In this document: positions 60,571 through 64,000 of the stretch, one piece after another | How positions within the stretch are numbered: the stretch's first letter is position 1 | How the letters are laid out: each line of letters starts with the position of its first letter | Source of the DNA: Chthonomonadaceae bacterium | Lineage (GTDB): Bacteria; Armatimonadota; Fimbriimonadia; Fimbriimonadales; Fimbriimonadaceae | Length of the DNA: 64,000 nt | Direction of reading: 5' to 3' | Assembly (NCBI GenBank): GCA_015709495.1 | Contig: CP054189.1 | Location: forward strand, 2,542,001-2,606,000 | Position numbers and translations under genes: made by a program | Notes under the pieces: generated by a model | Told to the model about the DNA's origin: nothing | The model's input: the letters and a program-made list of their open reading frames with translations, nothing else | Databases searched by the model: none

Positions 60571-62477
60571 TCCTTGAACTCAGCGTCGATCACGTCGTCG
60601 CCTCCCGAGCCAACGGTTTCCGCACCGACTCCCGCAGCGGGCGGCTCCTCTTCAGAAGCCGACTCGGTGGAAGCCTGCTTGTACATCTGCTCGGCGATCG
60701 TGTGGCTCTCGGACTCAAGGTCGCGGTACGCTGCCTCGATCTCGGCCGCCTCGTCTTGGCTGACGGCCTTGCGTAGGTTGGCGATCTTCTCTTCGATGCG
60801 CGATCGATCCGCCTCCGCGATCGTATCCCCCGCTTCCTTGAGCGTCTTTTCGACCGAATAAGCGAGTTGGTCGGCCTTGTTCTTGAGTTCGGCGCGGTCC
60901 GCAGCCTCGCGGTCCGACTCCGCGTTCATCTCGGCCTCCTTCACCATCCGGTCGATCTCTTCCCGGTTCAGGTTGCCCGAACCCGTGATGGTGATCTTCT
61001 GATGGTTGCCGGTTCCGAGGTCCTTTGCGCTGACGTTCAAGATTCCGTTCGCGTCGATGTCGAAGGTGACCTCGATTTGCGGGACGCGGGCAGGCGCAGG
61101 CGGAATGCCGGTCAGGTGGAACTTGCCCAGGCTCTTGTTGTCCCTCGCAAGCGGGCGCTCCCCTTGCAGAATGTGGATTTCGACGTCGGACTGGTTGTCC
61201 ACGGCAGTCGTGTAGGTCCTGCCCTTGCGCGTGGGGATCGTCGTGTTGCGATCGATCAGCTTGTCAAAAATCCCGCCTTGGGTCTCGACTCCGAGCGAGA
61301 GCGGCGTCACGTCGAGAAGCACGATGTCCTTCCCAAACTCTCCGCCCAAGATGCCCGCTTGGATTGCGGCGCCTACCGCCACGACCTCATCCGGGTTCAC
61401 CGAACGGTTCGGGTCCTTCCCCGTGAGCTTCTTCACGAGTTCTTGCACCATCGGCATCCGAGTCGAGCCGCCGACCAGCACGACCTCGTCGAGACCCTTT
61501 GCTTCGAGCTTGGCGTCGTCGAGAGCCTGCTGAAACGGCTTGCGGATACGCTCCAAAAGGTCTTCACACAGTTCGGCGAACTTTGCCCGGGTGAGCGTGT
61601 AGTCCAGGTGCTTGGGGTCGTTGTCGACGCTGGTGATGTAGGGAATGTTGATCTCCGCGGTCAACTGCGAGCTCAGCTCGATCTTCGCGCGCTCGGCCGC
61701 ATCGCGCAGCCGCTGCAAGGCATTCCGGTCCTTCGAGAGATCGATCCCTTGGTCTTTCTTGAACTCCTTGATCAGCCAATCGACGACCCGCTGGTCGAAA
61801 TCGTCGCCCCCAAGGTGACTGTCGCCCGCCGTCGATTGAACCTGAAACACGCCTTCGCCCACGTCGAGAACCGACACGTCGAACGTCCCCCCTCCAAGGT
61901 CGAACACGAGAATCGTCTCGTTCGTCTTCTTGTCGAGGCCATAGGCCAGCGAAGCCGCGGTCGGCTCGTTGATGATCCGCTCGACCTTGAGGCCGGCGAT
62001 TTCTCCCGCGTTCTTTGTCGCGGTTCTCTGCGCGTCGTTGAAGTAAGCCGGGACCGTAATCACCGCTTTGTCGACGGTCGTGCCCAGGTAGGCCTCGGCA
62101 TCGGCCTTCAGCTTCTGCAAGATCATGGCGCTGATCTCTTCGGGCGTGAACTCTTTCTCGGCAGCGGGGATATACGCCACGGCGTTGCCCTTCTTGTCGG
62201 CCTTGACCTTGTAGGTCACCCGTCCGGCCTCTTCCTTGACCTCGTCCAGCTTGTGGCCCATGAACCGTTTGATCGAGTACACGGTGTTCTCTGGGTTGAC
62301 CACCATCTGGCGCTTGGCGACCACTCCGACCAGGCGCTCGCCATTGGCCTTGAAGCCCACCACGCTCGGGATCGTGCGTCCCCCTTCTGCGGAGGCGATC
62401 ACGACCGGCTCTCCGCCTTCCATCACGGCCACGACGGAGTTCGTGGTTCCTAAGTCGATTCCTACTGTTCGCGACAT
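60561..62477 (-). CDS. dnaK: Chaperone protein DnaK (Hsp70)
   Basis: 638 aa. [17 protein letters not shown] at the N-terminus, [30 protein letters not shown] and [13 protein letters not shown] are the Hsp70 nucleotide-binding signatures; the peptide-binding domain starts near [11 protein letters not shown], and the lid ends with an acidic EEK tail. Upstream (62478-62600) is AT-rich with no CIRCE element visible. No grpE or dnaJ is next to it. Confidence 0.97.
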   Translation of the reverse strand: MSRTVGIDLGTTNSVVAVMEGGEPVVIASAEGGRTIPSVVGFKANGERLVGVVAKRQMVVNPENTVYSIKRFMGHKLDEVKEEAGRVTYKVKADKKGNAVAYIPAAEKEFTPEEISAMILQKLKADAEAYLGTTVDKAVITVPAYFNDAQRTATKNAGEIAGLKVERIINEPTAASLAYGLDKKTNETILVFDLGGGTFDVSVLDVGEGVFQVQSTAGDSHLGGDDFDQRVVDWLIKEFKKDQGIDLSKDRNALQRLRDAAERAKIELSSQLTAEINIPYITSVDNDPKHLDYTLTRAKFAELCEDLLERIRKPFQQALDDAKLEAKGLDEVVLVGGSTRMPMVQELVKKLTGKDPNRSVNPDEVVAVGAAIQAGILGGEFGKDIVLLDVTPLSLGVETQGGIFDKLIDRNTTIPTRKGRTYTTAVDNQSDVEIHILQGERPLARDNKSLGKFHLTGIPPAPARVPQIEVTFDIDANGILNVSAKDLGTGNHQKITITGSGNLNREEIDRMVKEAEMNAESDREAADRAELKNKADQLAYSVEKTLKEAGDTIAEADRSRIEEKIANLRKAVSQDEAAEIEAAYRDLESESHTIAEQMYKQASTESASEEEPPAAGVGAETVGSGGDDVIDAEFKEEK

Positions 62478-62600
62478 TGTTTCACCTATACGTTAGTTTA
62501 GTGGAGGCAAGTCATTTGAGCCTCATACACTCACATTGTTTGAACTACGTCTATTTTACATCATTGGTTTCGGCGATGGGACGTTGGAGGGGCCTACGGC

Positions 62601-63068
62601 TCAGGCTCCCGCGACGTAGAGGGCATCGTACTCTTCCGCTTGCTCGACGAGTCCCTGCTCCGCCGGGCTGAAGATAATCGACTCCCAGAACTGATGAAAC
62701 TCGTCGTCATCGCGAACGATATGGTCGTAACTCTCGCGGTAAAAGGGCGGAAAGCGCTCGCCGGACTTCTTGAGGATCGCCTTCCCCGCCTTACTCTTTG
62801 CCTTCTCCACGACGTCGCTGAGTTCGGCCTGCTTCCCTCCGGACCCTTTCGGCACCCGGACAAGAAGCTCGGTCTTTTCGGGCAGCACGCAGAGGCAGTC
62901 CAGATTCCACCTCTTGCCTTCGGGTTGAAGCAGGCAAGCGAACAGTACATGGACTTCAGGGGGCGTGAGGGGCCGCGAGTGTCGGAACGTCACAAAGTAG
63001 GTGACCCCGTCCGCGCGCCAGTGGGGCAGTCGCGCCCTCCATACGTGGAAATTGTCCCATCGCGCCAT
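62601..63068 (-). CDS. REP-associated tyrosine transposase (RAYT)-like protein with lost HUH motif
   Basis: 155 aa. LPHWRADGVTYFVTFRHS and FYRESYDHIVRDDDEF fit the IS200/RAYT Y1-transposase family. The position that should read NHVHLL (HUH) is VLPEKTELLV (61-70), so both metal-binding His are missing. It is probably a domesticated or inactive relative. No IS ends or flanking repeats are apparent. It lies 6 bp after the P-II gene. Confidence 0.75.
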   Translation of the reverse strand: MARWDNFHVWRARLPHWRADGVTYFVTFRHSRPLTPPEVHVLFACLLQPEGKRWNLDCLCVLPEKTELLVRVPKGSGGKQAELSDVVEKAKSKAGKAILKKSGERFPPFYRESYDHIVRDDDEFHQFWESIIFSPAEQGLVEQAEEYDALYVAGA

Positions 63069-63073
63069 TTACG

Positions 63074-63415
63074 TCACTGCAAGGCCGCGTCGCCGGACTC
63101 TCCGGTTCGAATTCGGATCGCGTCGAGAACTTCGGAGACGAAGATTTTGCCGTCGCCGATTTCCCCCGTATGACAAGCGGAGACGATCGCCTGAATCGCG
63201 GTTTCGCAGTCCTCGTCACGAACGACCGTCACGATCTTACTCTTGGGAAGCAGGTTCATCGCATAGGTGCTGCCTTGGTATCGGTCGGTACGGCCAAACT
63301 GCCTGCCGTACCCTCGAACCTGTTCGACGGTCAGCCCGAAAATCCCTTCTGCCTCGAGGGCCTCCTTAACCGCTTCCAGACTGCTGACCCGGACGACGGC
63401 CTCAATTCGCTTCAT
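63074..63415 (-). CDS. P-II family nitrogen regulatory protein
   Basis: Start at ATG 63413-63415 (inside the hslV end; 14-bp overlap); 113 aa. Contains VRGYGRQFGRTDRYQGSTYA with Tyr51 (the uridylylation site) and TGEIGDGKIFVSEV. The body matches GlnB/GlnK length and T-loop. It senses 2-oxoglutarate and ATP/ADP. No amtB or glnA neighbour. Confidence 0.94.
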   Translation of the reverse strand: MKRIEAVVRVSSLEAVKEALEAEGIFGLTVEQVRGYGRQFGRTDRYQGSTYAMNLLPKSKIVTVVRDEDCETAIQAIVSACHTGEIGDGKIFVSEVLDAIRIRTGESGDAALQ

Positions 63416-63950
63416 CGGCCCCCAAAGTCTCGATGTTGATTTGGTCGTTGGTGTAGACGCAGATTTCTGAAGCAATTTGGAGCGACTGTTCGGCGATCTG
63501 CGTTGCGGATAGGTCTGTGTGCTTGAGCAATGCCCTCGCCGCCGCAAGCGCGAAGGCTCCCCCAGATCCGATTCCCGCCACCCCATCGTCAGGCTCTATG
63601 ACGTTTCCGTCGCCGCTGATGACGAGCAGAGCTTCTGCGTCCGCTGCGATCATGAGAGCGTTGAGATGTCTCAGGACCTTGTCGGTCCGCCAGTCCTTGG
63701 CGAATTCGATGGCGGCTCGTTTGAGGTTGCCGTTGAACGCGTCGAGCTTGGTTTCGAACCGATCCTGAAGGGCTTGGGCGTCCGCCACCGCTCCCGCAAA
63801 CCCGCAAAGGACCTTTCCTCCTGCGAGCCTCCGCACCTTCTTGGCCGTGTGCTTCAAGATCGTCGCATCGCCCATCGTCACTTGCCCATCGGCGGCGACG
63901 GCCACGCACCCGCCCTTGAGGACCCCCACCACCGTTGTGCTTCGAGTCAT
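63402..63950 (-). CDS. hslV: ATP-dependent protease peptidase subunit HslV
   Basis: 182 aa. TTVVGVLKGGCVAVAADGQV begins at residue 5; the mature nucleophile should be Thr5 after removal of a 4-residue propeptide (MTRS). KVRRLAGGKVLCGFAG, AKDWRTDKVL and GIGSGGAFALAAARALL are typical. Its partner ATPase HslU would lie beyond the window. TACAAT about 12 nt before the ATG may be a -10 box. Confidence 0.95.
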   Translation of the reverse strand: MTRSTTVVGVLKGGCVAVAADGQVTMGDATILKHTAKKVRRLAGGKVLCGFAGAVADAQALQDRFETKLDAFNGNLKRAAIEFAKDWRTDKVLRHLNALMIAADAEALLVISGDGNVIEPDDGVAGIGSGGAFALAAARALLKHTDLSATQIAEQSLQIASEICVYTNDQINIETLGADEAN

Positions 63951-64000
63951 GAGCGGATTGTACTTGACGGGCCGCCCGACGCCCCGGACGTTCGTATTCG

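Noticed and set aside
33681-62536. Shared 12-mer ATACACTCACAT upstream of the effector operon (33681-33692) and of dnaK (62525-62536)
   Set aside because: One shared 12-mer is expected by chance at this window size; no third copy or symmetry supports a regulator site.
62478-62600. CIRCE (HrcA) operator before dnaK
   Set aside because: The inverted repeat TTAGCACTC-N9-GAGTGCTAA is absent; only a partial GAGTG is present.
1-64000. CRISPR array, rRNA or complete insertion sequence
   Set aside because: No regularly spaced repeats, rRNA-like stretches or paired inverted repeats with a transposase were seen; the RAYT-like gene has no recognisable ends.

Overview
The window comes from a GC-rich (about 60%) bacterium. 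Secreted PEP-CTERM proteins, a DUF1559-type pseudopilin with the N-terminus typical of Armatimonadota, an HslV with a short propeptide and many TTG/GTG/ATGA starts suggest a member of the Armatimonadota (Fimbriimonadia-like). This is an inference from family composition; Planctomycetota would be the second guess.

Positions 1-38015, all on the minus strand, form one large contractile injection system (eCIS, phage-tail-like, Afp/PVC/Streptomyces-CIS type) locus. Read in the direction of transcription (right to left): DUF4255 terminator-like protein; sheath; tube; small assembly protein; 58-aa DUF6760-like protein; a basic 157-aa ORF; a 2060-aa multidomain protein (basic helical N-terminus, lipase-like domain with GxSxG, DUF4157 HExxH domain, Pro/Ala linker with a 93-bp tandem repeat, nucleotidyltransferase-like C-terminal region); DUF5908-like protein; second tube protein; a 1010-aa Pro/Ala-rich protein; LysM tail protein; VgrG-like spike; gp25; baseplate J; gpI/TIGR02242-like baseplate protein; and a protein with a baseplate-like N-terminus and DUF4159-like C-terminus.

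The same run then continues almost without gaps into genes that are not standard eCIS parts: two single-pass membrane proteins (one with a rod of about 59 Pro-Glu repeats, one with an IPT/TIG domain), a secreted caspase-like protease with intact His/Cys, a LysM-NlpC/P60 peptidoglycan hydrolase, a caspase homologue whose catalytic His is Arg, a secreted TPR protein, and a WD40-caspase fusion that runs off the left edge. I read this as a possible membrane-anchored injection system coupled to a caspase/cell-wall-hydrolase output, perhaps a regulated cell-death device. The coupling is an inference; the gene content is seen.

Positions 38120-42660: a secreted HET-C-like protein translationally coupled to a PEP-CTERM protein, a secreted DUF1579 protein with a consensus promoter, and a pseudopilin gene preceded by a clear TPP riboswitch. 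Positions 42770-49159: a type III-like restriction-modification operon (mod, four-helix-bundle protein, res) on the plus strand.

Positions 49350-64000: mostly housekeeping genes: PEP-CTERM protein, class II aldolase, hisS, an outer-membrane-like barrel, a membrane/coiled-coil protein overlapping a J-like protein, a YHS lipoprotein, a sugar-phosphate isomerase-like protein, rlmI-like methyltransferase, a PhyH dioxygenase, a small membrane protein, an amidase, a subtilisin, dnaK, a RAYT-like protein with a lost HUH motif, a P-II protein and hslV. No rRNA, tRNA or CRISPR array was seen.
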